Shown here piece by piece: positions 8,483-17,650 of a DNA stretch of 31,523 nucleotides. The position numbers were made by a program, and so were the translations under genes. Origin of the DNA: JBEBSD01 sp040394475 (GTDB lineage Bacteria; Bacteroidota; Bacteroidia; Cytophagales; Spirosomataceae); the NCBI GenBank assembly GCA_040394475.1, contig JBEBSD010000069.1, forward strand, positions 1 to 31,523. Direction: 5' to 3'. Each line of letters starts with the position of its first letter. Position 1 is the stretch's first letter. The notes below the pieces were generated by a model, which saw nothing but the letters and a program-made list of their open reading frames with translations, was not told the origin of the DNA and did no database searches.

Positions 8483-9946
8483 ATGAAAATAAAATATTCC
8501 CTTATAGTAGCTGCGACACTGGCAATAGCAGCCTGCGAGCACAAACTCGATCTTGCCCCGCAAAGCAACCTGACCGACGGTACTTTTTACCGGACCGCCG
8601 GAGACGCAGAGGCCGCAGTAGGAGCCTGCTACGCCCATCTGACTGCAAATGTTTACGGTACGGACGGACTCATGTTTATCGATCTGGCTACGACCGACGA
8701 TGCCGTCCCGTTCCTGACGGGGGTAGCCGACCGGCCCGCGCTATGGCGCTACGATATTAACCCCTCCAATACCTTTATCAATGTCTGGGGCAATGGATTT
8801 TCCGGTATCAACAAGTCGAATACCGTGATCGCCAGGATTGCCGGAATCGAGATGGAAGAAAGCCTAAAGAAGCGGTATATCGCCGAAGTCAAGTTTCTCA
8901 GAGCACTGAATTATTTCAACCTTGTCAGGCTTTACGGCGGGTTGCCGCTCGTAACGAAAGAATCTACTTCGCTGACGGGCCTCGATGTCCCTAAGGCAGA
9001 TGAATCTGAAATATATGCCCTCATCGAAGAAGACCTCCTGGAGGCCGAGCAGGTATTGCCGGTCAGCTACCCGGCTTCCGAAACCGGGCGGGCCACCAAA
9101 GGGGCTGTAAAAGCGCTGCTGGCAAAGGTGTACCTGACCCGCGCAGGTTCCGATAGCTCATCCCCTTATTGGAGCAAAGCAGCAGCAAAAAGCAAAGAGG
9201 TGATCGACCAGGGCATTTACGGGTTGTGGGAAGATTTCGGAGAAGTCTTTTCGCTGGCAAACCGAGGCGGTAAGGAGTCCGTTTTTGAAGTTCAGTATAT
9301 CACCGACGTGCGAGGCAACGGGTATGGAGGCGCTTACGGCATTCGCTCGGCGCCGATCTATCCGGGGGGCGGAGCAGGCATTGCGAGGGTTTCGGAAGGG
9401 CTTTTCAATGCGTATTCCGAAGAGGATAAGCGAAAGCCGGTCACTTTAATTACCTCCTATACACACAATGACATAACAGTCGACCTGTCCATTTCCGATC
9501 CGGACCCGACGAAAGGGATCTATTTTCAGAAGCTCTGGGACCGTACATCCAAACTATCGGGGGGTAACGGAACCAGCTTCCCCGTCATACGTTTTTCCGA
9601 CGTGCTGCTGATGTATGCTGAAGCATTGAACGAGCAACGCGGGAACCCGGATCAGGAAGCCTACGAAGCATTGAACAGGGTACGTGTACGGGCCGGGCTG
9701 GAACCCCTGGCGGATCTGGATTATACCGCATTCCGGGAGGCGGTGTGGAAGGAAAGGAGGCTAGAGCTGGCTTTTGAACTGCATCGCCGGTTCGACCTGG
9801 TCAGGACCGGCCGTCTGATCGATGCGGTCAGAAATGAAAACGGGTTCAGCCGTAACGCCAGTATCCAGCCGTTTCACCTCCTGCTTCCCATTCCTTTCCG
9901 CGAGATGGAAGCGACGACCAACCTCGTGCAGAATGAAGGGTACTGA
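8483..9946 (+). CDS. SusD/RagB-family glycan-binding lipoprotein (PUL 1)
   Basis: This 487-residue outer-membrane lipoprotein is expected to form the lid of the SusC channel and bind the glycan at the cell surface. The signal ends in the lipobox AIAAC, with lipidated Cys18. SusD features include LDLAPQSNLTDGTFYRTAGD after the lipobox, the TPR-like helices around VKFLRALNYFNLVRLYGGLP, the C-terminal ERRLELAFELHRRFDLVRTG, and the final NLVQNEGY. Length is normal. It is coupled to susC and to the next gene, whose ATG lies inside its last codons. The glycan specificity cannot be read from sequence. Confidence 0.95.
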   Translation: MKIKYSLIVAATLAIAACEHKLDLAPQSNLTDGTFYRTAGDAEAAVGACYAHLTANVYGTDGLMFIDLATTDDAVPFLTGVADRPALWRYDINPSNTFINVWGNGFSGINKSNTVIARIAGIEMEESLKKRYIAEVKFLRALNYFNLVRLYGGLPLVTKESTSLTGLDVPKADESEIYALIEEDLLEAEQVLPVSYPASETGRATKGAVKALLAKVYLTRAGSDSSSPYWSKAAAKSKEVIDQGIYGLWEDFGEVFSLANRGGKESVFEVQYITDVRGNGYGGAYGIRSAPIYPGGGAGIARVSEGLFNAYSEEDKRKPVTLITSYTHNDITVDLSISDPDPTKGIYFQKLWDRTSKLSGGNGTSFPVIRFSDVLLMYAEALNEQRGNPDQEAYEALNRVRVRAGLEPLADLDYTAFREAVWKERRLELAFELHRRFDLVRTGRLIDAVRNENGFSRNASIQPFHLLLPIPFREMEATTNLVQNEGY

Positions 9947-11216
9947 GATAAACCTCCGCCCCATTGCCGGGCAATCCCGCCGCAGGTTCCTGAAAAGCCT
10001 GCCTGTCCTTACAGGTATGCTGGCAACGCTGAAACCCGGAAAGCCGCCCGTTATCCTGCTTAGGTCATCCTGGCAAACGGTAAATATAGGAGATATCGGG
10101 CACACACCCGGCGCTCTTTCCATCCTGGAAATATATTTACCGGAAGCACAGGTAATTCTCTGGCCGACCCGGCTTGACAATGGTGTTGAAGAAATGCTGC
10201 GGGCGAATTTCCCGAAGCTGAAAATCGCGAAAGGAGCGGTCAGTAAGGACGGGAAACCCGACACGAAAGAGCTGGAAGAAGCTTTTGAAGAAGCAGATTT
10301 TCTGCTTCACGGTTCCGGGCCGAGCATCGTGGCGCACGGTGATGTGGAAGCGTGGCATAACGTCACTGGGAAGCTCTACGGGATTTACGGGGTGACGATC
10401 GTCGACCTGGACGAGGCCCAGGCAAAATTGATCAATCGTGCTTCGTTCATGTATTGCCGGGATACGGCATCTCTGGATTTTCTGAAGCAGTCGGGCGTGC
10501 ATTGCCCCGTCATGGATTTTGCCCCGGACGCTACCTTCGGCATCCGTCTGAAAGACGATCCGTCGGCTGTTCAATACCTGAAGAAAGCGGGCCTAGACGG
10601 GAAAGAGTTTATTTGTGTCGTACCGCGATTACGCTACACGCCGTACTGGCAGATACATGGAACCCGGCCGACTGTGAGGGATGAGGAGCGGGACAGGATT
10701 TCTGCAGCGTTCCGGGAAGCAGACCATGCAAAATTGCGCGAAGTCATTACGTTATGGGTGAAGAAAACGGGGCATCATGTGTTGTTATGCCCGGAGATGA
10801 CCTACCAGGTGGAACTGGCCAGAACGGATCTGTATGAGCCTCTCCCGGATGACGTCAGGGAAAAGGTCGTATGGCGGGACAGCTACTGGACGCCTGATGA
10901 GGCCGCGTCTGTATATAGTTTTGCAAGGGCTCTGGTCAGCATAGAAATGCATTCGCCCATCATCGCTGCTTCGGTGGGTACGCCGGCTATCCACGTACGC
11001 CAGCCTACCGATACCCGTAAGGGGCAGATGTGGAGGGATATCGGCTTGGATGAATGGCTCTTTGAGATAGACCAGGTAAGCGGCTCCGAAATAGCCGGCG
11101 CCTTATTGACAATACATGAGGCCTATGATGCCGCACATGAGAAGCTGGGCAAGGCAATGACGTATGTGCAGGAACGACAGAAGGAATCTATGCATGTACT
11201 GAAAAACCACCTGTAG
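9933..11216 (+). CDS. Tat-signal polysaccharide pyruvyl transferase family protein
   Basis: From ATG 9933 the product is 427 residues. The frame is open further upstream inside susD, but that extension is susD shadow. The N-terminus carries SRRRFLKSLPVLTGML (about 15-30), a twin-arginine export motif followed by a hydrophobic stretch. After it comes the PS_pyruv_trans-type start ILLRSSWQTVNIGDIGHTPG (about 41-60), then FLLHGSGPSIVAHGD and, near the C-terminus, SIEMHSPIIAASVGTPAIHV, a GT-B-like closing motif. Classical members add pyruvate ketals from PEP to glycans in the cytoplasm. An exported copy has no obvious PEP supply, so its activity may differ. The start overlaps susD by 14 bp, so it is translationally coupled to SusC/SusD and probably acts on or senses the same glycan (inference). 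There is a 124-bp gap before the next gene. Confidence 0.8.
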   Translation: MKGTEINLRPIAGQSRRRFLKSLPVLTGMLATLKPGKPPVILLRSSWQTVNIGDIGHTPGALSILEIYLPEAQVILWPTRLDNGVEEMLRANFPKLKIAKGAVSKDGKPDTKELEEAFEEADFLLHGSGPSIVAHGDVEAWHNVTGKLYGIYGVTIVDLDEAQAKLINRASFMYCRDTASLDFLKQSGVHCPVMDFAPDATFGIRLKDDPSAVQYLKKAGLDGKEFICVVPRLRYTPYWQIHGTRPTVRDEERDRISAAFREADHAKLREVITLWVKKTGHHVLLCPEMTYQVELARTDLYEPLPDDVREKVVWRDSYWTPDEAASVYSFARALVSIEMHSPIIAASVGTPAIHVRQPTDTRKGQMWRDIGLDEWLFEIDQVSGSEIAGALLTIHEAYDAAHEKLGKAMTYVQERQKESMHVLKNHL

Positions 11217-11340
11217 GCCGGAGAATCGGGAAATAACCGTGGCTCCCCTTTTTATAAAGTACTCTTTATCATGATTTTTCCTGAATGACCGAGATCAGTC
11301 AGACAGGCTTATTATATCCTGAACCTAAACAGTGTAATTT

Positions 11341-14300
11341 ATGAAACCTAAATTTATCTTACCGGTACTGGTATGCCTCCTTTTTTGTACCCGGCTCATT
11401 TTTGCGCAGCTGGTATATTATGTTTCTGCCGAAGGAAACGACAGCTTACCCGGGACAAGCGAAGCCGCTCCCTGGAAAACCCTTGCGAAGGTCAATACGG
11501 CCCTGGGAAGCCTTTCTACCGGCGACCAGGTGCTCTTTAAACGCGGGGACAGGTTTGAAGGACAGCTCCGGGTGACGCAATCGGGCATCATTTTCGGTGC
11601 CTACGGCAGCGGAGCAAAACCGGTGCTGACCGGTGCCCGTCCAGTTGCCGGGACCTGGACGGAAGTCGCTCCGCAGTTGTGGGAAACCACCTTGCCGGAC
11701 CCTCCTTCCGAGGTTAGGAATCTCTTCCTGGAAGATACTCCCCTGCCGCTCAGCCGGTATCCAGGTAAATCGGAGAACAACGGCTATTTCAATATGGAAA
11801 GTTCGGTTGGGAAAACGCAATTTACCGACAATGACCTTACGGGCGATTGGCTCGGGGCGGACATCGTGGTAAGGGCAGAGAAATACAGGCTGGTACGTAC
11901 GAAGGTTACTGCTCAGAATAACAAAACGCTGACCATCGCTTCGCACATCGACATTATCAACGATTTGAGAAATCGCGCCGGATATTTCTTCTGCAATGAC
12001 CGAAGGGCGATCGATGAGATCGGTGAATGGGCTTACGAAGCACCGGAAGGCAAGCTGGTGGTTAAGCAAACTTCGGCGCCGGAAGGCATTACCTTTTCCG
12101 CACAGGATACCGTGGTGTATGTCTCCGGAGCCGACAACCTGGTGATGGAAGATATTATGATTGCTCATGGAAACTTCGTCAATATTTATATCCGGAACAG
12201 CTCAAACGTAATGCTGCGCACCTGCCGGATCAGCGATGCAGGCGGGGATGCTATTCTCTTTGACAATGTACAATCCCTATTGTGTGAATACAACGAGATA
12301 GATGCCGCTGTATGGAACGGCATAACCGTGTTGCAAAATTGTTCCGGAGCTATTGTCAGAGAAAATACTATTACCAATATCGGGAACGAACTGTTTGGGA
12401 AATCGAAAGTGTACTATGGTATTTACAACCTGGCCGCAGGGACGCATATTCTAAAGAATCACCTCGAAAATATCCTGGGGATCGGGATCCTGGCTACCGG
12501 TGAAGAAACATTGGTGAAGCGGAACGTAGTCGATAATGCCAATTTTGGTCTCGAAGACTACGGGTCTATCTATACCAATTATAACCTCGCAAGCAACGTG
12601 GGAATGGTCATCGAGGAGAACATCGTCAGAAACAGCACGGGAGAACGAGCAGGTATGCCGGATCCGAACAGCCAGGCGCAGGGAATATACGCAGACAATA
12701 ACAGCCAGGGGGTTACCATCCGCAATAATACGGTATATAATGTTGCCGGGTCTGCTTACTATTTTAATTCATACGACGCAGATAACCGGCTGATCGGCAA
12801 TACGGCTTTCGGCCCGGGGCAATTCGAGCTGGAAATGAAAAACACTAAAGCCCCGGGTTATAATGTGGAAGTCGCCGACAACCTCTTTGTTCCCAATACT
12901 GACGACAGATTTCACCGCAGTATCCTGGTATTGTCGAAAGAATATCCCCGCCTTTCAAACGGGCCGTTCCGCAACAACCGGGTATTGCATTTATATGACA
13001 GCGAGTCTGTCAATAGCCAGTTTAAGGAAGACAACATAGAACGCAACGGCTGGTACACGCCCCATGAATGGAATTTTTCCTCGGACAACGCAAGCGGGAA
13101 CAGGCCCGCGCCTTTACGTTATGAGGACCCGGTGGACCCCGAAGAAGTTCTCCTGTTTTTTGTAAACCCCTCAGACAGCGCGCTAACGGTGAGCCTGCCT
13201 TCGGGGCATTACCTGGATGCAGACGCAACCGGGTATTCGGCAACTACTGTTATTGCGCCTTTCAGGTCCCTTGTTTTACTGAAATACAGTGGAGATGTTT
13301 CGACAATGTGTACGGTCCCGGCCGGGTTGCAGGCCGACAGCATTACAGACGTATCAGTAAAGCTGGAATGGAACGCCGTATCGGGCAGCATCAATTATGA
13401 TATCAGGTACCGGCAAACCGGGGCGGCGGATTGGGAGGAAGTATACTATTTACCTGAGAGTGAAGGTTTCGTGGTAAAAAGCCTTGAGCCGGCCGCCGCC
13501 TATGAATGGCAGGTCAGGGCAAGGTGCTTCCAGGGGCCGTCAGACTGGTCGGTAGCGGGACTGTTCACAACTTTGGCCACTCCTCCCGCTCTTCCTCCTT
13601 CTAACCCGGCCACAAAGGAGCTTCTGGGTACCAGCACCTTCCTGACCTGGGATCAATACCTGCCGGCCGGCTTTTACCAGGCCAGGTACAGACTTTTGAC
13701 AGACAGCGTCTGGATACAAACCGACAGCACCGCGCAGACACAGGTGTTCATCAGCGGGCTTACGCCCGTAGCAGATTATGAATTCGAGGTAAGGAGCCGC
13801 ACCGTTTCGGGTTGGAGCCCCTGGTCCGCAAGTTCGCAGTTCACGACTTTACCGGGAGGTATTCTGAAACGGATCATAGCAGAAAGCCCCAATCAATGGA
13901 TCGTCAGGGACAGGACAACAGGGGTGAGATATATAAACCACTCAACAGCGCTTTTTATCGGCAGAGCCTCTGCCGCGACCGAATCCGGCATAGCGGTTTT
14001 CCCGTTTCGGTTTCCAGGGCTTGCACCGGGCCAGCAACTGATGGAAGCAGAGCTGACCTTACGGGTGACAAAGGAGATACAGGAAGTAAAAACGGAATTA
14101 TGGGGTATCCCTTTTCGCAGTTCTCCCGCATACGATCTGGAAGATTATTACGATGTGGCCTTTTCGGGGGCAAATCAGGCCAACGCAACCGTTATCCAGG
14201 AGCGATGGCTGGAAACCGAAGGACTGGATTTAACCAAGGATTGCTCTGTGAACCTGAAGACATCAGGAAGAGAGCGACTGGCTAATTATCTGCAAACCCA

Positions 14301-16395
14301 GTACCAGAACGGCGCTGACGGGAATAAGTGGTTCTTTCTTCGCATCAATCCGACCGGACCTTATTACGACTTCCGGGTGATGCTGCTCAGAGGAGAAAAT
14401 ACCAATCTGTACAAACCGCATGTTTCGGTAATCCTTACACCTGCAGGAGAAGATCTCTCCGAAGCGGTCGACAGCCTGGCTGCAAGCGTGAACGGCGCGG
14501 GGAACATCGTCCTGAGCTGGAATACGCCTTCTCCCAATACTTCGGGGTTAATACTGGAAAAAAGAACCGGCGATGGTTATTACAGGACCCTTACCACTCT
14601 TTCTGCGACGGACACATCATATGTCGACAACATCTATAGCTCCGGGGAGATCTACCGGTACAGACTGTTGGCATATAATGCGAACGGATCCAAAGGTTTT
14701 TCCAATGAAGCGATAGTTATTTATACGCTTTCGCCTCCCTCAGAGCTGAGTGGTTCTATCGCGCCTTCCGATCAAATGGTCAGGCTTTCCTGGAAGGACA
14801 GCAATGTGAATAAGAGCTATTTTGTGATAGAGCGAAAATCAGGCGAAGGAACGTTCAGTATCATTGGCAATGCAGACGGATCATCTGAGAGCTTCGCAGA
14901 TACAAGTTCGGTAGGCGTGACGTTCCCGCTTACCTATCGGATCAAAACGATTTTTAACGGACAGTCCTCGGCATATTCCGAAGAATTAGTCATCGACGCT
15001 TCAGATTATGAAGTTGCAGATCTTTTCACAGCGGGAAGCAGTATCAACGGAAGCGCCGCCAGCCCCCCTGTTTATCAGTATGTCAGCAATCCGGAGCTGT
15101 CCGTTCTGAAATATCCCACATTTTATCCTACAAACCTGGCAGGTGGGTGCTACTATGCTGTTCAGGCAGTATTTGTGCAGACGCAGAATGCATACATGCC
15201 TGAATTGAATACCTACCTGGAATTTGAGCTTAAATCTTCCGACCCGGGGTTGTCGCTGCTCATCAGCCAGGTGGAAGTAAAGGCTCGCAAGGCAGCCGGA
15301 GAAACTTATACAATGAAATACCGGATTGCCTATAGCATTGACGGAGGCGCATTTGTGGACAATGGTGCGGACCTCATTCCTACAGCGGTCGGCTGCACCG
15401 CCGCCGGCTACGGGTCAGATTTCAAAAACCTGGTTACCCAGACCTGGAACATACCGGGTTTACATCTGTCAAACCCCGCTTCCACTGTCCGTTTCCGGAT
15501 TTATTATTTCGATCAATCGCCCTACGCTAGTATGGGGCTGCCATTTGTCAATGTCAGGGGAGCGCTTTTACCAGTTACCACGAGCGACCCGCTGACGTTT
15601 ACGGTGAGTACGACGCCGGAGGAATGTCCGGGGCTGGAAAATGCTGCGCTGACCGTCGCAGCTTCGGGAGGCCGGCCGCCCTATCACTATACGTTAAATA
15701 CAGGCCAATCCGGCCCGGACGGGATTTTTTCGGGTTTGAGCGCAGGTCGTTATCTGCTTTCAGTTGCCGATTCACAGAGTGAAATAAGATCAGATTCTGT
15801 TTTTATCGATGCAGCACCCAGAAGCCTGTATGTGCTCCTGGACATTGCTGGCGAACAACTGCTGCCGGGGGATAGTGTCATCGTAACACCCCTTATCAGT
15901 GGTGGCACCCCTCCCTACCGACTCCTATGGCCTTCCCATAACAGCCTGGAAACCGCTCAATTGAATACGCTGGTCACCAATACAGCCGAACTGACATTTG
16001 AATGTACGGCAGAAGACGCCAGGGGTTGTAGGGCATCGGTGGATACTACTCTGTATATAAACCCGGTAAAGCTGCAGGTGCTTTCCAAAGCGGGGGATTC
16101 CGGAGGCTCCCCTCCGAATGCCATCTACAACAATTTCAGTATTGTTAATGAGGGTGCAGATCCTCTTATGTATGAAAATTTGTCGGTAAGATACTGGCTG
16201 TCGCCGGAGAATTACGACGGAGAAATGTATAAAGCGGTAGATTATGCTGCCCTGGGGGCCGGAAACATCTTGATGGAATACATCGCTTCGTCTGATCCGC
16301 GGGAGAATACGCTCGGATATATAGCGTACAACTTTTCCCCGCAGCCGGGCAACTACTGCCAGCGGGCTCGTCGGGTGTTGTGCAGTCACGGCTAG
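11341..16395 (+). CDS. giant secreted beta-helix/FN3/CBM3 protein, N-terminal part
   Basis: This is the first 1684 codons of a gene that continues in another frame to 17276. The signal peptide is about 1-22 (cleavage FA|Q). A right-handed parallel beta-helix of the pectate-lyase/chondroitinase-B type spans about 25-640, opening YYVSAEGNDSLPGTSEAAPW and rich in N-x-I/V rungs at about 260-520. FN3 domains lie at about 656-742 and 746-838. A beta-sandwich follows at about 839-1035, then FN3 domains at about 1039-1128 and 1130-1222, a jelly-roll-like region at about 1222-1420, an SprB-like repeat at about 1426-1495 (ASGGRPPYHYTLN), an Ig-like domain at about 1495-1575, and most of a CBM3 from about 1577. 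The last 15 or so residues (NYCQRARRVLCSHG) are out of frame. It is probably a surface polysaccharide lyase or hydrolase of PUL 1. Catalytic residues are not identifiable by eye. Confidence 0.85.
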   Translation: MKPKFILPVLVCLLFCTRLIFAQLVYYVSAEGNDSLPGTSEAAPWKTLAKVNTALGSLSTGDQVLFKRGDRFEGQLRVTQSGIIFGAYGSGAKPVLTGARPVAGTWTEVAPQLWETTLPDPPSEVRNLFLEDTPLPLSRYPGKSENNGYFNMESSVGKTQFTDNDLTGDWLGADIVVRAEKYRLVRTKVTAQNNKTLTIASHIDIINDLRNRAGYFFCNDRRAIDEIGEWAYEAPEGKLVVKQTSAPEGITFSAQDTVVYVSGADNLVMEDIMIAHGNFVNIYIRNSSNVMLRTCRISDAGGDAILFDNVQSLLCEYNEIDAAVWNGITVLQNCSGAIVRENTITNIGNELFGKSKVYYGIYNLAAGTHILKNHLENILGIGILATGEETLVKRNVVDNANFGLEDYGSIYTNYNLASNVGMVIEENIVRNSTGERAGMPDPNSQAQGIYADNNSQGVTIRNNTVYNVAGSAYYFNSYDADNRLIGNTAFGPGQFELEMKNTKAPGYNVEVADNLFVPNTDDRFHRSILVLSKEYPRLSNGPFRNNRVLHLYDSESVNSQFKEDNIERNGWYTPHEWNFSSDNASGNRPAPLRYEDPVDPEEVLLFFVNPSDSALTVSLPSGHYLDADATGYSATTVIAPFRSLVLLKYSGDVSTMCTVPAGLQADSITDVSVKLEWNAVSGSINYDIRYRQTGAADWEEVYYLPESEGFVVKSLEPAAAYEWQVRARCFQGPSDWSVAGLFTTLATPPALPPSNPATKELLGTSTFLTWDQYLPAGFYQARYRLLTDSVWIQTDSTAQTQVFISGLTPVADYEFEVRSRTVSGWSPWSASSQFTTLPGGILKRIIAESPNQWIVRDRTTGVRYINHSTALFIGRASAATESGIAVFPFRFPGLAPGQQLMEAELTLRVTKEIQEVKTELWGIPFRSSPAYDLEDYYDVAFSGANQANATVIQERWLETEGLDLTKDCSVNLKTSGRERLANYLQTQYQNGADGNKWFFLRINPTGPYYDFRVMLLRGENTNLYKPHVSVILTPAGEDLSEAVDSLAASVNGAGNIVLSWNTPSPNTSGLILEKRTGDGYYRTLTTLSATDTSYVDNIYSSGEIYRYRLLAYNANGSKGFSNEAIVIYTLSPPSELSGSIAPSDQMVRLSWKDSNVNKSYFVIERKSGEGTFSIIGNADGSSESFADTSSVGVTFPLTYRIKTIFNGQSSAYSEELVIDASDYEVADLFTAGSSINGSAASPPVYQYVSNPELSVLKYPTFYPTNLAGGCYYAVQAVFVQTQNAYMPELNTYLEFELKSSDPGLSLLISQVEVKARKAAGETYTMKYRIAYSIDGGAFVDNGADLIPTAVGCTAAGYGSDFKNLVTQTWNIPGLHLSNPASTVRFRIYYFDQSPYASMGLPFVNVRGALLPVTTSDPLTFTVSTTPEECPGLENAALTVAASGGRPPYHYTLNTGQSGPDGIFSGLSAGRYLLSVADSQSEIRSDSVFIDAAPRSLYVLLDIAGEQLLPGDSVIVTPLISGGTPPYRLLWPSHNSLETAQLNTLVTNTAELTFECTAEDARGCRASVDTTLYINPVKLQVLSKAGDSGGSPPNAIYNNFSIVNEGADPLMYENLSVRYWLSPENYDGEMYKAVDYAALGAGNILMEYIASSDPRENTLGYIAYNFSPQPGNYCQRARRVLCSHG

Positions 16396-17276
16396 CTACT
16401 TCCGGATGGGCACAGCAGGTGGAGGATAACGATTATTCTTTCCGCGATTTCCGCGCGTATACCCCGAACCAGTATATCACTGTTTACCGTAACGGCGTAT
16501 TGGTGTATGGGCAGGAGCCGGAAGAAATAGAAAAGCAAACACAGGCTCGTGTCCTTATGAAAAGCAACAACCTGCAGAACAGTACCAACACGCTTCAGGG
16601 AATACTGAAAATCGAAAACACCGGCAATGTACCGTTGGACTATAGTAAGCTGAAAATGAGGTACTGGTTCACGCGCGACGGAGTGATACCCCTGTCATAT
16701 TGGATTGACTACGCCACTATCGGACAATCACATGTAACCGGACTGATCAAAGAGGTGAGTGCTGGCATGGACCGTGCCGATACGTATTTTGAAATTGGCT
16801 TCGGCAAGGATGGTTTTCTATACCCTTTAAGTAATTCGGGCGAGATCCATTACCGGATCGCGAAACAGGACTGGTCGGCGTTTAGCCAGAGCAATGATCA
16901 CTCGGTTCCGGCAATCGGCGAATGGGCGGAAAATTCCAGGATCACCATTCATTACGACAACGGAATGCTGTACGGGACGCCGCCTGACGAGTCGGGTTCG
17001 GCGCGTTTAGGATACATGGGGAAGGCTATTGAATCCGAACCATACCTGCTATTGATGGGAAACCCCATCATAGGGAATAAAATCCGGTTTAAAGTAGCAG
17101 GAAGTAGCAGCGCAGTGGGTACGGCAAAGCTCTTTAATCAACAGGGTGTAATGGTGTCTTCCGTTCGTGCCGTTCTGACAGAACCTGTTTCCTTACATGC
17201 GGGAAGGGCCGGGATATACGTGCTAATGGTAGAACTCGAAGGCCAGGTAATGTTGGAAAAAGTGATTTGTTTATAG
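16380..17276 (+). CDS. C-terminal part of the giant protein: CBM3, CBM3, T9SS sorting domain
   Basis: The frame continues the preceding gene: upstream of GTG 16380 it reads LLPAGSSGVVQSR, exactly what a CBM3 needs, while the first frame becomes nonsense there. One base is missing at about 16332-16342 (ttttccccgcag). Residues 1-46 finish the first CBM3 (ITVYRNGVLVYGQEP). Residues about 56-201 are a second CBM3 (LKIENTGNVPLDYSKLKMRYW, WIDYATIGQSHVTG, ADTYFEIGF, QDWSAFSQSND). Residues about 228-298 are a type A T9SS C-terminal domain (NPIIGNKIRF ... AGIYVLMVELEGQ). CBM3 families bind crystalline cellulose or related chains. The T9SS domain predicts export across the outer membrane and surface attachment or release. 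It is not a separate gene; GTG is only the first start codon in frame. Confidence 0.8.
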   Translation: MQSRLATSGWAQQVEDNDYSFRDFRAYTPNQYITVYRNGVLVYGQEPEEIEKQTQARVLMKSNNLQNSTNTLQGILKIENTGNVPLDYSKLKMRYWFTRDGVIPLSYWIDYATIGQSHVTGLIKEVSAGMDRADTYFEIGFGKDGFLYPLSNSGEIHYRIAKQDWSAFSQSNDHSVPAIGEWAENSRITIHYDNGMLYGTPPDESGSARLGYMGKAIESEPYLLLMGNPIIGNKIRFKVAGSSSAVGTAKLFNQQGVMVSSVRAVLTEPVSLHAGRAGIYVLMVELEGQVMLEKVICL

Positions 17277-17368
17277 GGTGAAGAACTCTGGTCGCTTCCG
17301 CGTAGGCAGGAATGGGCCGAGATAGAATACCTGACCGACGATGAAACAGGCACTCCACATAACTTTCC

Positions 17369-17509
17369 CTATTCAGATCGTTCCGCTAATCTTCTTTGGC
17401 GAATGACAGCTAGTTGTTGATCTGCTTGATACTTCTGCTTAAGAGTCATTTCGGCAGGTACCATACAGCCGTCTACTAATTCTTTTGGAGCAATTGCGTC
17501 AAGGTTCAT
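17369..17509 (-). other. possible small ORF, 46 residues
   Basis: Minus-strand ATG 17509 to TAG 17369 gives MNLDAIAPKELVDGC, then MVPAEMTLKQKYQADQQLAV and IRQRRLAERSE. Composition is protein-like (charged, helical C-terminus) and differs from shadow frames, but I do not recognise a family. It lies in a 374-bp stretch without an intact gene between PUL 1 and the DUF4349 relic, so it could be the 5' end of a lost minus-strand gene. The rest of 17277-17650 shows only a loose 8-bp inverted repeat (17514-17521 with 17554-17561). Confidence 0.25.
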
Positions 17510-17650
17510 GATCTATATAGGTTTGTATGAGATTATAGCCGAGGGCCTATCTTCCTATATAAAGAAGCAGTTTATACTTTGATCTGGAAACCATCAGGTG
17601 CTACGCGCCGCAACTTCATTCCAGGTGTCAGATTTTTAACGCCCCAAAAA

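Noticed and set aside
9822..9932. 37-codon extension of the pyruvyltransferase-family gene into susD
   Set aside because: It overlaps conserved susD sequence in another frame, and the Tat signal would no longer be near the N-terminus; ATG 9933 fits better.
11254..11269. ATAAAG-TACT-CTTTAT hairpin before the giant gene
   Set aside because: Only 6 AT-rich base pairs with no T tract; too weak to call a terminator or operator.
11446..12168. 240-codon minus-strand open frame
   Set aside because: Antisense to the beta-helix coding sequence; composition is typical of a shadow frame and the sense frame is clearly coding.
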